In this document: positions 53,084 to 62,144 of the stretch, piece by piece
How positions within the stretch are numbered: the first letter of the stretch is position 1
Layout of the letters: each line of letters starts with the position of its first letter
From: DASWZN01 sp036404435
GTDB lineage: Bacteria; Acidobacteriota; Terriglobia; Bryobacterales; Bryobacteraceae
Assembly (NCBI GenBank): GCA_036404435.1
Contig: DASWZN010000048.1
Location: 186,001 to 250,000, forward strand
DNA length: 64,000 nt
Direction: 5' to 3'
The notes under the pieces: generated by a model
What the model was told of the DNA's origin: nothing
Seen by the model: only the letters and a program-made list of their open reading frames with translations
Database searches by the model: none
Made by a program: the position numbers and the translations under genes

Positions 53084-54741
53084 AGGCCGCGATGGCAGTC
53101 CTGGCGGTGGTGGCGGCGATTCTGCTGGCCTCGGCTCCACAGATGCCGCCGGTACACTTCACCGACGTGACGGCGCAGGCGGGCATCCGGTTCGTCCACA
53201 ACGCCGGCAAAGCGGGGAACAAGTGGCTGCCGGAGACGATGGGCGCGGGCTGCGCCTTCTTCGACGCCGACGGCGACGGATGGCCGGACATCCTGCTGAT
53301 CAACGGCAAGGATTGGGTCCCGCACGGCCGCCGCACGACCGCGGCGCTCTACCGCAACAATCGCGACGGCACGTTCGCCGACATCACGCGCGGCAGCGGC
53401 CTTGACATCGAGATCTACGGGCTGGGCGTGGCCGTGGCCGATTACGATAACGACGGGCGCGAGGACGTCTACATCACGGCGCTCGACGGCGATCGCCTGT
53501 TCCATAACGAAGGCGGCGGCAAGTTCCGCGACGTGACGCGCGAAGCTGGAATCCACAACGCCGGGTTCGGATCGAGCGCGGTCTGGTTCGACTACGACCG
53601 CGACGGCAAGCTGGACCTGTTCGTGGCGAACTACGTGCAGTGGAACGCGAAGGGCGACCTGTGGTGCTCGCTCGACGGCGCGACTAAGTCCTACTGCACG
53701 CCGGAGTCATACAAAGGCGTGTCGTCAAAGCTGTATCACAATCTGGGCAACGGTAAGTTCGAAGATGTAACGGAGAAGGCTGGATTATACGATCCATCGA
53801 GTAAGTCGCTGGGCGCGGCGGTGATCGATTACGACAACGACGGCTGGCCGGATTTGTTCGTCGCCAACGACACGCAGCCCAACAAGCTCTATCACAACAA
53901 CCGCAACGGCACGTTCACGGAGGAGGGCCTGCGGGCCGGCGTGGCTTTCAGCGAGGACGGCGTGGCGCGCGGCGCGATGGGCGTGGATGCGGCCGACTAC
54001 GACCGCAGCGGGCGCACGCACCTGCTGGTGGGCAACTTCTCGAACCAGATGCTGGGGCTGTATCACAACGAGGGCAACGGGCTGTTCGTGGACGAGGCGC
54101 CGCGCTCGGCGGTGGGCCGATCAAGCCTGCTCTCGCTGACCTTCGGCTGCTTCTTCTTCGATTACGACTTGGACGGCTGGCCCGACATCTTCGCGGCCAA
54201 CGGGCACATCGACGAGGAGATCGGGCGGGTGCAGCCGCGCATCGCGTACCGGGAATCGCCGTTGCTCTTCCGCAACATGGGCGGCGGCCGGTTCGAAGAC
54301 GTCTCGCGTTCGGTGGGCCCGGATTTCGCGCGGCCGGTGGTGGCGCGCGGCGCCGCCTACGCCGACTACGATCGCGACGGCGACCTCGACATTCTCGTCA
54401 GCACCAATGGCGGCCCGGCGCGCCTGCTGCGCAACGACGGCGGCAACCGCAACCACTGGCTGTCGTTGAAGCTGGTGGGGACGCGCTCGAACCGCGACGC
54501 GATCGGCGCGGTGGTGCGGTTGACGAGCGCGTCGGGGCGCCAGACGCAGACGGTGCACAGCGGGTCGAGCTACTGCTCGCAGAGCGACCTGGCGCTGACC
54601 TTCGGCCTGGGCCAGGACCCTTCGGCGACGGCGATCGACATCGCGTGGCCGAGCGGCACGAACGAGCGCGTGAGCGGTCTGGCGGCGAACCAGTTCGTGA
54701 CCATTCGAGAGGGCTCGGGAGTGGTGGCGCGAGGGCGGTAG
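53080..54741 (+). CDS. CRTAC1-type protein (FG-GAP/VCBS repeats plus ASPIC/UnbV domain)
   Basis: 553 residues with signal peptide. Residues 25-450 form a beta-propeller of FG-GAP/VCBS repeats, each with a calcium-type loop such as DADGDGWPD, DYDNDGRED, DYDRDGKLD, DYDNDGWPD, DYDLDGWPD and DYDRDGDLD. The C-terminal 90 residues are the ASPIC/UnbV domain (SGSSYCSQSDLALTFGLGQD). The family includes human CRTAC1; bacterial members are exported and of unknown function. Its 4-bp overlap with the cytochrome gene suggests the two products work together at the cell surface. Confidence 0.92.
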   Translation: MKAAMAVLAVVAAILLASAPQMPPVHFTDVTAQAGIRFVHNAGKAGNKWLPETMGAGCAFFDADGDGWPDILLINGKDWVPHGRRTTAALYRNNRDGTFADITRGSGLDIEIYGLGVAVADYDNDGREDVYITALDGDRLFHNEGGGKFRDVTREAGIHNAGFGSSAVWFDYDRDGKLDLFVANYVQWNAKGDLWCSLDGATKSYCTPESYKGVSSKLYHNLGNGKFEDVTEKAGLYDPSSKSLGAAVIDYDNDGWPDLFVANDTQPNKLYHNNRNGTFTEEGLRAGVAFSEDGVARGAMGVDAADYDRSGRTHLLVGNFSNQMLGLYHNEGNGLFVDEAPRSAVGRSSLLSLTFGCFFFDYDLDGWPDIFAANGHIDEEIGRVQPRIAYRESPLLFRNMGGGRFEDVSRSVGPDFARPVVARGAAYADYDRDGDLDILVSTNGGPARLLRNDGGNRNHWLSLKLVGTRSNRDAIGAVVRLTSASGRQTQTVHSGSSYCSQSDLALTFGLGQDPSATAIDIAWPSGTNERVSGLAANQFVTIREGSGVVARGR

Positions 54742-54765
54742 CTGAAACTGGCGTAGACTCGGATC

Positions 54766-54993
54766 ATGAGGCCGGCACAGCGCCTAACTGCGATCATCGA
54801 GCGTGAGGACGACGGTTTCGTGGCGTTGTGCCCGGAGCTTGATGTCGCCAGCCAGAGTGCGTCGATTGAGGAAGCGCGTACAAACCTGATCGAGGCACTC
54901 ACACTGTTCTTCGAAACGGCCGCCCCGTCCGAAGTCGCCCGACGCCTTCACGACGAAGTCTTCGTGACTCAGGTTGAGGTGCCGGTTGGGTAG
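54766..54993 (+). CDS. hicB: HicB-family antitoxin
   Basis: 75 residues. The degenerate RNase H-like fold of HicB is visible: TAIIEREDDGFVALCPELDV, then the helix SIEEARTNLIEALTLFFE. HicB binds and blocks HicA, an mRNA interferase, and also represses its own operon. There is no separate DNA-binding extension, so this is the short type. The gene order hicB-hicA is reversed from the most common one but well known. The adjacent hicA carries an in-frame stop, so HicB here may have no active toxin to neutralise. Divergent enough from the surrounding housekeeping genes to suggest transfer (inference). Confidence 0.85.
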   Translation: MRPAQRLTAIIEREDDGFVALCPELDVASQSASIEEARTNLIEALTLFFETAAPSEVARRLHDEVFVTQVEVPVG

Positions 54994-55207
54994 CCTTCGA
55001 GTCCTTTCGGGCTCGGAGGTTTGACGGATTCTCGAAGAGAACAGATTCGCCGCGGTCCGCCAGCGAGGGAGCCATCGGATCATGCAAAAGCGTTCGGAGA
55101 CAACGACCATAACCGTTCCGGTTCCGCTTCACGATGCGCTCCGGCGTGGCACGCTGCTGAGCATCGTCCGGCAGTCGGAACTTCCGAGATCGTTGTTCGA
55201 GACGTGA
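54986..55207 (+). pseudogene. hicA: HicA mRNA-interferase toxin interrupted by an in-frame TGA
   Basis: Reading from the TTG at 54986 (overlapping the hicB stop) gives GSLRVLSGSEV, then TGA at 55022-55024, then RILEENRFAAVRQRGSHRIM and TTITVPVPLHDALRRGTLLS to the stop at 55205-55207. This is a complete HicA: 73 codons, the conserved GSH with its catalytic His, and the C-terminal helix. Family members typically have Cys, Val or a similar residue where the TGA lies, so one TGC-to-TGA change explains it. No other frame change is present. Selenocysteine is unlikely in this family. The downstream Met (55082) would start too late to make a full dsRBD-like fold. Confidence 0.82.
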
Positions 55208-55217
55208 GAGTAGGCCC

Positions 55218-55595
55218 CTACCCAACCTTCGCCGCGAAGCAAACCAGATGCCCGCCCGGTTCCCGCACGACGATTTCCCTCATGCCGTAGAAGGTCGTCC
55301 GCTCCGCCAGCGCGATCTCGCAGCCCGCGACGCGCTTGAGAATGTCGTCGAAGTCGCCCACCTCGACGAATAGGAAGGAGCCCGTGGCGGGCCCCGCGGG
55401 AACCAGGCTGGGCGCTTCCTTCTTCACGCTCTCCCAGGTTTGCAGCATGACTTCGGCGCCGTCCTTCACCAGGATGACGAAGCCGAGGCGGTTGCCTTCG
55501 GGCACCTCGACGGTTTTGGTGAAACCGACGCGGTCCACCCAGAAAGGCAGGGATTTCTCGATCTCATCGACAGCCAGAACGGGAGTGAGTTTCAT
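55218..55595 (-). CDS. VOC-family (glyoxalase/bleomycin-resistance-type) protein
   Basis: 125 residues, one VOC beta-alpha-beta-beta-beta unit pair: KLTPVLAVDEIEKSLPFWVD ... LGFVILVKDGAEVMLQ ... SFLFVEVGDFDDIL ... REIVVREPGGHLVCFA. The family comprises metal-dependent isomerases, dioxygenases and drug-binding proteins. The first metal ligand of classical glyoxalase is not clear, so it may be a ligand-binding member. It lies 9 bp after the AraC-type regulator gene on the same strand, so the two are probably an operon. Confidence 0.85.
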   Translation of the reverse strand: MKLTPVLAVDEIEKSLPFWVDRVGFTKTVEVPEGNRLGFVILVKDGAEVMLQTWESVKKEAPSLVPAGPATGSFLFVEVGDFDDILKRVAGCEIALAERTTFYGMREIVVREPGGHLVCFAAKVG

Positions 55596-55604
55596 ACGCC
55601 GATA

Positions 55605-56348
55605 TTAACCGGTGGCGCGGGCCGTGGCTTGTACAAAACGGTCGCGCGCGAAACCGCCGGGCGCCGAGCCGGTGAACTCGCGGAAATCGCGGATCAAGTG
55701 GGGCTGGTCGGAGTAGCCGCACTCGGCCGCCACCGCGGCCCAGCCGAGACGCTTGGCCAGCGCGGCGGCGCGCCGAAATCGCACCACGCGGGCGAGCAGT
55801 TTCGGCGAGAGGCCGGTCTCGTCCGCGCAACGCCGGCGGAACTGGCGCGGGCTCAGGCGGGCCTGGCTCGCCACCCAGTCCAGGTCGACGGCGCCCCCCG
55901 CGGTCACGATGGCCGAGATGGCTCGGTGCACGCAGTCCAGGCCGCGCTCGGGGAGAGGCAGCGCGCGAGAGAGGGACAGAAAGCGCGCGGCCGCGGAGGC
56001 CGAGTCGCCCAATTCCTGATGCAGGCGGCGCCCGCGAGCGCCCCACAGGTCTTCGAGCGGCGTCCAGCGGTCCACCAGTTCCGGCGCCACACCGCCCAGG
56101 AAAAAGCCGGCCATCCCGGGACGAAACCGGATGCCCACCAACTGCGTCTGCGGCGGCAGCGCGGCCGTCTGCGTGACGGTCATGGCGCCCACGACGCGCA
56201 GGCCGCCTTCCGGCCAGAATACGATGTCCATGCAGCCATCCGGCGGTATGGGATCGGCGGGAACCCCGGCTGCCGTATCCCCGCGCCAGAAGCACTCGGC
56301 GAACGGCTCGAGCGCGCCCGCGCCGAACTCCTGGTAGTGCAGCCCCAT
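55605..56348 (-). CDS. AraC-family transcriptional regulator
   Basis: 247 residues from the ATG at 56346-56348. Residues 1-135 form a DUF6597-like N-terminal domain (MGLHYQEFGAGALEPFAECF, PPDGCMDIVFWPEGGL). Residues 155-240 hold the two AraC helix-turn-helices (WVASQARLSPRQFRRRCADE, AAECGYSDQPHLIRDFREF). It is divergent from alaS with only 54 bp between starts and probably controls the VOC gene behind it. Long extension of the frame upstream over alaS is not real. The inducer is unknown. Confidence 0.88.
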   Translation of the reverse strand: MGLHYQEFGAGALEPFAECFWRGDTAAGVPADPIPPDGCMDIVFWPEGGLRVVGAMTVTQTAALPPQTQLVGIRFRPGMAGFFLGGVAPELVDRWTPLEDLWGARGRRLHQELGDSASAAARFLSLSRALPLPERGLDCVHRAISAIVTAGGAVDLDWVASQARLSPRQFRRRCADETGLSPKLLARVVRFRRAAALAKRLGWAAVAAECGYSDQPHLIRDFREFTGSAPGGFARDRFVQATARATG

Positions 56349-56402
56349 TTCTGCCCTCACGATAGCACGCCCCGCGCTCGCGGCGCATGGCAGAATGGGA
56401 GG

Positions 56403-59033
56403 GTGACCGGCCATCAGATACGTCAGAGATTCCTGGACTTCTTCGCCCAGCGCGGGCATCGGATCGTGCGCAGCTCGTCGCTGGTGCCGGCCAACGATCC
56501 GACGCTCCTGTTCACCAACGCCGGGATGAACCAGTTCAAGGACGTCTTCCTCGGCCGCGAGAAGCGCGACTACAGCCGTGCCACGTCCTCGCAGAAATGC
56601 GTGCGCGCGGGCGGCAAGCACAACGACCTGGAGAACGTGGGCTTCACCCGCCGCCATCACACCTTCTTCGAGATGCTGGGCAATTTCTCCTTCGGCGACT
56701 ACTTCAAGAGCGACGCCATCGCCTTCGCCTGGGAGCTGGTGACCAAGGATTACGGCCTCCCCAAGGACCGCCTTTACATCACCGTCTTCCGCGACGACGA
56801 CGATGCCGAGGAGCTGTGGCAGAAGGTCGCGGGCGTGCCGCGGGACCGCATCTTCCGTCAGGACGAGAAGGACAACTTCTGGCAGATGGGCGAAACCGGC
56901 CCCTGCGGCCCCTGCTCGGAGCTGCACTACGACCTGGGTCCCGAAGGCTCGGACCTGCCCGGCGAAGACGATCATTTCCCCAGCGAATCGGGCCGCTACG
57001 TCGAGATCTGGAACCTGGTCTTCATGCAGTACGACCGCGATGCGAGCGGCCGGTTGACGCCGCTGCCGCGGCCGTCCATCGACACCGGGATGGGCCTGGA
57101 GCGCGTCGCGGCCGTGATGCAGGGCAAGCTCTCGAACTACGACGCGGACCTGATCTGCCCCATCATCCACCGCGCCGCGGACCTGTTCCGGGTGCGCTAT
57201 GGCGAAGACGCGAAGGTCGACACGGCCTTGCGCATCGTGGCCGATCACGCCCGCGCCACCGAGTTTCTGATCCACGACGGCGTGCTGCCGGCCAACGACG
57301 GCCGCGGCTACGTGCTGCGCAAGATCATGCGGCGCGCTATGCGGCACGCCCGGCGGATCGGCGTCCACGAGCCGTTCCTGTACCAGGTCGGCGCGTTCGT
57401 GGCCGAGCTGATGAAGCCCGCCTACCCGGAGCTGATGGAGAGCGTCGAGCGCATCTCGCGCGTGGTGCGGGACGAGGAGCACCGTTACGCCACCACCTTC
57501 GAGGTGGCCGAGCGCATCTTCCACGACGAAGCCAAGGGCGCGCAGGGAGTGCTGGCCGGTAGCGTGGCCTTCAAGCTCTACGACACCTACGGCCTGCCTC
57601 TCGAGGAGCAGCAGGAGATGGCGCGGGAGTACGGGCTGGCAGTCGATAGCGAGGGCTTCCAGACCGAAATGCAGAAGCAGCGCGAGCGCGCCCGCGCGAG
57701 TTGGAAAGGTGCGGAGAGAGCGGCCGTCGCTCCGGTCTACCAGGCGTTGCTGGCCGATGGGCGAACGAAGTTCCTGGGCTACGAAGCGCTCGAGGCGGCG
57801 GCGCGGGTGCGCGCGATCGTGGTGGGCCAGGAGAGGGTCGAGGAGATCGGCCCGGGCGAGAGCGCCGAAATCGTGCTTGACGGCACGCCCTTCTACGCCG
57901 AGGCGGGCGGGCAGGTGGGCGACAAGGGCGCGCTCTACTCGGCCGCGGGCGACCGCGTCGCGGAAGTGGAAGACACCTACGCGCCGGTCGCGGGTCTGAC
58001 CGTTCACAAGGTGGTTACCGTGGCCCCGCTGCGGCTCGGAGACGAGGTCCGCGCGCAGGTGGCCGTGGGCTTGAGGCTCGCCACCATGCGCAACCATACC
58101 GCCACGCACCTGCTCCATGCCGCGCTGCGCGCCGTGCTGGGCACGCACGTCAAGCAGGCGGGATCGGTGGTCGAGCCGTCGCGGCTGCGCTTCGATTTCA
58201 CGCACTACGCCCCCGTGGATGCGGTCGAGATGGCCGAAGTCGAGCGGCTGATGACGGAGCAGGTTCTGGCGGACCAGCCGGTCCAGACCACGCTCATGGA
58301 GCTGGACCAGGCGCTCAATACCGGCGCCATGGCGCTGTTCGGCGAGAAGTACGGAGAGCACGTGCGCGTGGTACAGGTCCCGGGCTTCAGCAAGGAGCTG
58401 TGCGGCGGCACGCACGTCGGGCGCACGGGCGAGATCGGCCTCTGCAAAATCGTTTCCGAGGGCAGTATTTCCTCCGGCGTGCGGCGCATTGAAGCCGTGA
58501 CCGGCGAGGGCGCGCTGGAGCGCTTCGAGGAGGCCGCGGCGTCGCTTCGCCGCGTGGCGGATCTGCTGCGCGTCCCGGAGAGCGAGCTGGTGGAGCAGGT
58601 CGAGAAGGCGCTCGAGCAGCGGCGCGCGCTGGAACGTCAGGTCGATCAGCTCAAGGCCAAAGTCGCGCAGGCGCAGTTGAGCGGCCTCGAACAGCAGGCG
58701 CGCACGCTAAAGGGCGTGCGGGTCCTGGCCGAGCGCGTGGATGGACTGGACCGCCAGCAGATGCGCGCTCTGGCGGATTCGCTCCGCAACAAGTGGAAGA
58801 GCGCGGTCATCGTGTTGGCATCGGCCGAGGATTCCAGCGTGGCCATCGTCTCGGCGGTCACCAAGGATCTCACCGCCAAGGTCCACGCCGGCAAGCTGGC
58901 GGGCGCGGTGGCGCAGGCCGTGGGCGGCAAGGGCGGCGGCCGGCCCGACATGGCGGAAGCCGGCGGCAAAGACACATCCCAGCTCGGCGCGGCGCTCGAG
59001 AGCGTTTACGCGAGCGTGGAAGGCATGCTGTAA
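56403..59033 (+). CDS. alaS: Alanine-tRNA ligase
   Basis: 876 residues, full length. The catalytic domain opens with VTGHQIRQRFLDFFAQRGH and carries the class II motifs (SSLVPANDPTLLFTNAGMNQ, RAGGKHNDLENVG, IDTGMGLERV). The editing domain has HTATHLLH and CGGTHVGRTGE zinc ligands, and the C-terminal DHHA1-type domain ends with GKGGGRPDMAEAGG. The start is a GTG at 56403; no earlier in-frame start stays open near it. The Shine-Dalgarno GGGAGG is very close to the GTG. Essential aminoacyl-tRNA synthetase; the frame extends upstream over the AraC gene without meaning. Confidence 0.96.
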   Translation: MTGHQIRQRFLDFFAQRGHRIVRSSSLVPANDPTLLFTNAGMNQFKDVFLGREKRDYSRATSSQKCVRAGGKHNDLENVGFTRRHHTFFEMLGNFSFGDYFKSDAIAFAWELVTKDYGLPKDRLYITVFRDDDDAEELWQKVAGVPRDRIFRQDEKDNFWQMGETGPCGPCSELHYDLGPEGSDLPGEDDHFPSESGRYVEIWNLVFMQYDRDASGRLTPLPRPSIDTGMGLERVAAVMQGKLSNYDADLICPIIHRAADLFRVRYGEDAKVDTALRIVADHARATEFLIHDGVLPANDGRGYVLRKIMRRAMRHARRIGVHEPFLYQVGAFVAELMKPAYPELMESVERISRVVRDEEHRYATTFEVAERIFHDEAKGAQGVLAGSVAFKLYDTYGLPLEEQQEMAREYGLAVDSEGFQTEMQKQRERARASWKGAERAAVAPVYQALLADGRTKFLGYEALEAAARVRAIVVGQERVEEIGPGESAEIVLDGTPFYAEAGGQVGDKGALYSAAGDRVAEVEDTYAPVAGLTVHKVVTVAPLRLGDEVRAQVAVGLRLATMRNHTATHLLHAALRAVLGTHVKQAGSVVEPSRLRFDFTHYAPVDAVEMAEVERLMTEQVLADQPVQTTLMELDQALNTGAMALFGEKYGEHVRVVQVPGFSKELCGGTHVGRTGEIGLCKIVSEGSISSGVRRIEAVTGEGALERFEEAAASLRRVADLLRVPESELVEQVEKALEQRRALERQVDQLKAKVAQAQLSGLEQQARTLKGVRVLAERVDGLDRQQMRALADSLRNKWKSAVIVLASAEDSSVAIVSAVTKDLTAKVHAGKLAGAVAQAVGGKGGGRPDMAEAGGKDTSQLGAALESVYASVEGML

Positions 59034-60128
59034 GTGCCCAGGGTCGCCGTCCTTCTGTGCACCGATACGATCGGGGAAGATGCGGGCACGGAACGCCACG
59101 TGGCCGAAGTGATCGCGCGGCTCGATCGAGAGCGATTCGATCCGCACCTGTGCTGTCTCCAGGACAGCCCGCGGCTGCGGGAGATGCCCTGCCCCACGCG
59201 GGTCTACCCCGTGGTCAGCGTCTGGCGGCCGAACGGCCTGCGGCAGATTCTGGCCCTGCGCCGCTACATCGACGAGCGGGCCATCGACGTCGTGCATACC
59301 TTCGCGCCGAAGGCCACCATCGTGGGAGTTCTGGCGGCCAAAGGATCGAACGCCAAGGCGGTCGTCACCAGCCGGCGCAACATGGGTTATTGGTACACGC
59401 CCCGGCTTCTGCGCGTGTTTCGCTACCTGAACCGGCACACCACCCGCGTGCTGGCCAATTCCGAGCAGGTGAAGCAACGGGTAGTCGAGGCGGAGGGTCT
59501 CGCCCCGGAGAAGGTGGACGTTCTCTATAACGGCGTCGATCTGGAGCGATACGCACCGGGCCACAGCGAACCCGCGACCATCGGGATCGTGGCCAATTAC
59601 CGCCCGGTCAAGGATCTGGATTTGTTCCTGCGTGCCGCCCGCCTGGTGGCGGCCGAGGTTCCCGAGGCGGTCTTTCTTCTGGCCGGCCAGGGCCCCTTGC
59701 GCGACCAACTGGGGCGCCTGGCGGAAGAGCTGGGAATTTCCGGGCGAGTAACCTTCACGGACGGCCGTGGCGAGGTGCCCGCCCACCTGCGCCGCATGTC
59801 CATCGGCTGTCTCTCGTCCCAGAGCGAGGGCTTTTCGAACGCCATCCTGGAATACATGGCCGCCGGCCTTCCCGTGATAGCGACGGATGTGGGCGGCAAC
59901 GCCGAAGCCATCGACTACGGCGTCACCGGCTACCTGGTGCGGGAACGGACGCCGGAGGCCTTCGCGCGGCCGATCGTCGAGCTGCTGCGGGACCGGAACC
60001 GCCGGGACGAGATGGGCCGCCGCGCCCTCGAACGCTGCCGCGAGCGATTCGAAATCGGCGGCGCAATCCGGCGGCTGGAGGATTACTACAGCGCGCTGAT
60101 CAGTACACCTCGCGGGAGCGCATCCTGA
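59034..60128 (+). CDS. GT4-family glycosyltransferase
   Basis: 364 residues. GT-B fold with N-terminal Rossmann half (RVAVLLCTDTIGEDAGTERH) and C-terminal half carrying the donor-site EGFSNAILEYMAAGLPVIAT, ending in the usual bridging helix. Begins with a GTG immediately after the alaS stop, so it is probably cotranscribed with alaS. Substrates unknown; with the two further GT4 genes and the PaaK-like gene near by it likely belongs to a surface-glycan cluster. The last 29 bp overlap the convergent gene at 60100-60738. Confidence 0.88.
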   Translation: MPRVAVLLCTDTIGEDAGTERHVAEVIARLDRERFDPHLCCLQDSPRLREMPCPTRVYPVVSVWRPNGLRQILALRRYIDERAIDVVHTFAPKATIVGVLAAKGSNAKAVVTSRRNMGYWYTPRLLRVFRYLNRHTTRVLANSEQVKQRVVEAEGLAPEKVDVLYNGVDLERYAPGHSEPATIGIVANYRPVKDLDLFLRAARLVAAEVPEAVFLLAGQGPLRDQLGRLAEELGISGRVTFTDGRGEVPAHLRRMSIGCLSSQSEGFSNAILEYMAAGLPVIATDVGGNAEAIDYGVTGYLVRERTPEAFARPIVELLRDRNRRDEMGRRALERCRERFEIGGAIRRLEDYYSALISTPRGSAS

Positions 60129-60738
60129 GCCGGCCCAACCTCAGCGCCAACAGGCCAATCGCCCGGACCGGGTCCGCCAAGTCCGGAGAAGAGCGGCCGA
60201 TGATCTGGTACCGCCCGTTGCTCACGCCCTCGACGATCCACTGCGAGGCGTAGCCCGCACTGACCTCCCTCACGTCCGCAAGGGTGGGTAGCTTCCAAAA
60301 GTCCGCACTCTCCAGAGCGGCCAGGAACGATTGCGTCTTGCGTTTCGTTAGCCAGGACACGCCGTAATGGATGATTCTCCCTGGCTGATCCCACCCCCTG
60401 CCGGAGGTCATACGGGTGTGTATCCATCCGGACCCGCTTGAACTCACAATCAGCCGAACGGCGACGGGGTGGTGCGACGAGCGCAGCCAGAGAAACCGGT
60501 AAGCCTCCGCCTTCGGATCCCGCTGCGAGAGTTCCCATAACGGGGGTTCGTGCAGAGCTTTGAGATCTCGGGAATACGAAGCCGCTGCCGGGTCGAGAAC
60601 GCCAGGCGGAAAGTACCGCTGAGCGGCCAACACCCCGGCCGCGAGCGTCACGAGACACAATACGCTGACCGGTCGCGTCGCGCTGCCCCTTGTTACGTGA
60701 CGGTGCAGCGGCACGGGGCGTTGCGGGAATCGGCGCAT
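60100..60738 (-). CDS. Hypothetical exported or anchored protein
   Basis: 212 residues. A single N-terminal hydrophobic segment (PVSVLCLVTLAAGVLAAQ, about residues 23-40) suggests a signal anchor or late signal peptide; the true start may be one of the later codons. The mature part is mixed alpha/beta (YRFLWLRSSHHPVAVRLIVS, WLTKRKTQSFLAALESADFW) and ends with a basic stretch. No family recognised. Its 3' end overlaps the GT4 gene by 29 bp, and it follows the PaaK-like gene by 16 bp on the same strand, so it may be cotranscribed. Confidence 0.65.
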   Translation of the reverse strand: MRRFPQRPVPLHRHVTRGSATRPVSVLCLVTLAAGVLAAQRYFPPGVLDPAAASYSRDLKALHEPPLWELSQRDPKAEAYRFLWLRSSHHPVAVRLIVSSSGSGWIHTRMTSGRGWDQPGRIIHYGVSWLTKRKTQSFLAALESADFWKLPTLADVREVSAGYASQWIVEGVSNGRYQIIGRSSPDLADPVRAIGLLALRLGRLRMRSREVY

Positions 60739-60754
60739 ACGCCGGGTCGCCAGC

Positions 60755-62077
60755 CTATTCCCGGATCACCTGCACCAGCTTGCCTTGCGCCCCGCGGGGA
60801 ATCTCGGCCGTCCACAACAGCTTCACCGGTATCTCCGCCAGCAGGGGGCGGAGCTTGGCGCGCAACGCGGCCTCGCGCGCCTCCGGCATGCCCTCGCCGG
60901 CCAGGTAGATCCAAATCTCGCCGCTGGTCTTGTAGACCACCTGGAACTGCCGGGCCTCCGGGAACTCCTTGAACAGATGATTCCAGTAAAGATTGCTGAT
61001 GACGCGCCCGTCGGCCAGCTTCATGACTCCGGCGCGCCGCCCGCAAAGCTCGCGCAGCGCGCCGATGCCGGATTCGGTCTGGTGGGTGGCATCGAAGATT
61101 CCCATATCATCGATGTCGTAGCGCAGGAACGGCGTGCCGCGGCAGACGGTGCTGGTCCACACCAGCCTGCCCATCGTTCCCGGCTCGGCCGGCTTGCCGC
61201 TTTCGTCCAGAACCTCCAGGAAGAGCCACGGCCGCAGCGCGTGCAGAGGGCCGCCCGCCTCGAACTGGCAGGCCATGGTGGAAAGCTCGCGGCCCCCGTA
61301 GCGGTTGAGTAAGGGAACGCCGAAGGCCCGCTCGAAGAGGCCGACCTGCTCGGGAAACAGCATCTCGCCGCCGCACCACGCCGTACGCACGCTGCCGGCC
61401 GGCGGCGAGCTTCCCTGCTCCACCACGGCCCGCGCGACGTATTCGAGCATCGAAGTGAAGCCGTAAATCGCCACCGGTCGTTGGGCGCGGACAATTGCGA
61501 GCACGCGCTCCACGGTGGACTGGCTCAAGTGGTAGCCGTCGATGAGGCGCTCCCGCAGCATCCACTCGAGCGCGCGGACCCGCCGGTTGGCGGTCTGCTG
61601 GCCGATGTCGCGCTCCGAACCCCAGACGATAATCGTGGCCATGCCGGGGCGCCAGCCCATGCGCATTCGGGTGTAGATGTTGCCGGCAGCGGCGGTCCGA
61701 ATCGCCAGCGTGTCCTGGAAGACCTGCGTCGGCTCGCCGGTCGATCCGCCGGTGGCGTTGAGCTTGCCCGAGAGGCCGAAGCGATCGCGAGTCTCCGTCG
61801 CCGGAAAGCGCTCCCGAAGCGTCTGCTTGGTCATCACGGGCAAGCTGGGCCAGAGGCGCCAGAGGTCGTCGGGATCGGCGATTCGCGCCGCGTCCTTCCA
61901 CTCCGGGAGCGCGTCCGCCCGGCTGCCGAAGTAGCGGATCTGCGCCAGCAGACGGCTGGCCATCTCACGGCGCTGCTGCGCGGGGTCCAGGGCCGGAAAC
62001 TCTTCCAGGTCGGTCCAGGGCCGAGCGTTGCGCGCCAGGAACCTGCGCCAGCACAGCCGGCTCGCGAACGAAAGCAT
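60755..62077 (-). CDS. PaaK/CapK-like adenylate-forming enzyme
   Basis: 440 residues from the ATG at 62075-62077; a TTG seven codons upstream is also open. The adenylation P-loop is NATGGSTGEPTQVF, and the rest resembles phenylacetate-CoA ligase and coenzyme F390 synthetase (GGEMLFPEQVGLFERAF, LVWTSTVCRGTPFLRYDIDD). Relatives encoded in capsule clusters (CapK) are thought to activate an acyl or aryl group for transfer to glycans. Neighbouring GT4 genes support this, but the substrate is unknown. Divergent from the GT4 gene at 62145. Confidence 0.85.
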   Translation of the reverse strand: MLSFASRLCWRRFLARNARPWTDLEEFPALDPAQQRREMASRLLAQIRYFGSRADALPEWKDAARIADPDDLWRLWPSLPVMTKQTLRERFPATETRDRFGLSGKLNATGGSTGEPTQVFQDTLAIRTAAAGNIYTRMRMGWRPGMATIIVWGSERDIGQQTANRRVRALEWMLRERLIDGYHLSQSTVERVLAIVRAQRPVAIYGFTSMLEYVARAVVEQGSSPPAGSVRTAWCGGEMLFPEQVGLFERAFGVPLLNRYGGRELSTMACQFEAGGPLHALRPWLFLEVLDESGKPAEPGTMGRLVWTSTVCRGTPFLRYDIDDMGIFDATHQTESGIGALRELCGRRAGVMKLADGRVISNLYWNHLFKEFPEARQFQVVYKTSGEIWIYLAGEGMPEAREAALRAKLRPLLAEIPVKLLWTAEIPRGAQGKLVQVIRE

Positions 62078-62120
62078 CGAACTCAAATCGTACCGCAACC
62101 GCGGACCGCCTCACTGCACT

Positions 62121-62126
62121 TATAAT
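62121..62126 (+). promoter_or_regulatory. -10 box TATAAT for the GT4 gene
   Basis: A perfect TATAAT in the short divergent spacer, about 24 bp upstream of the probable start and 9 bp before a purine-rich ribosome-binding site (GGAGAAAGG, 62135-62143). Confidence 0.5.
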
Positions 62127-62144
62127 TCAAGGCTGGAGAAAGGT

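Noticed and set aside
50147..53140. Minus-strand open frame of about 1000 codons opposite the cytochrome gene
   Set aside because: The plus strand encodes five CxxCH motifs and TPRs; the minus-strand translation is Arg/Pro-rich with no recognisable features.
55022..55024. TGA in hicA as a selenocysteine codon
   Set aside because: No HicA is known to use selenocysteine, and no SECIS-like hairpin was evident; a nonsense mutation is simpler.
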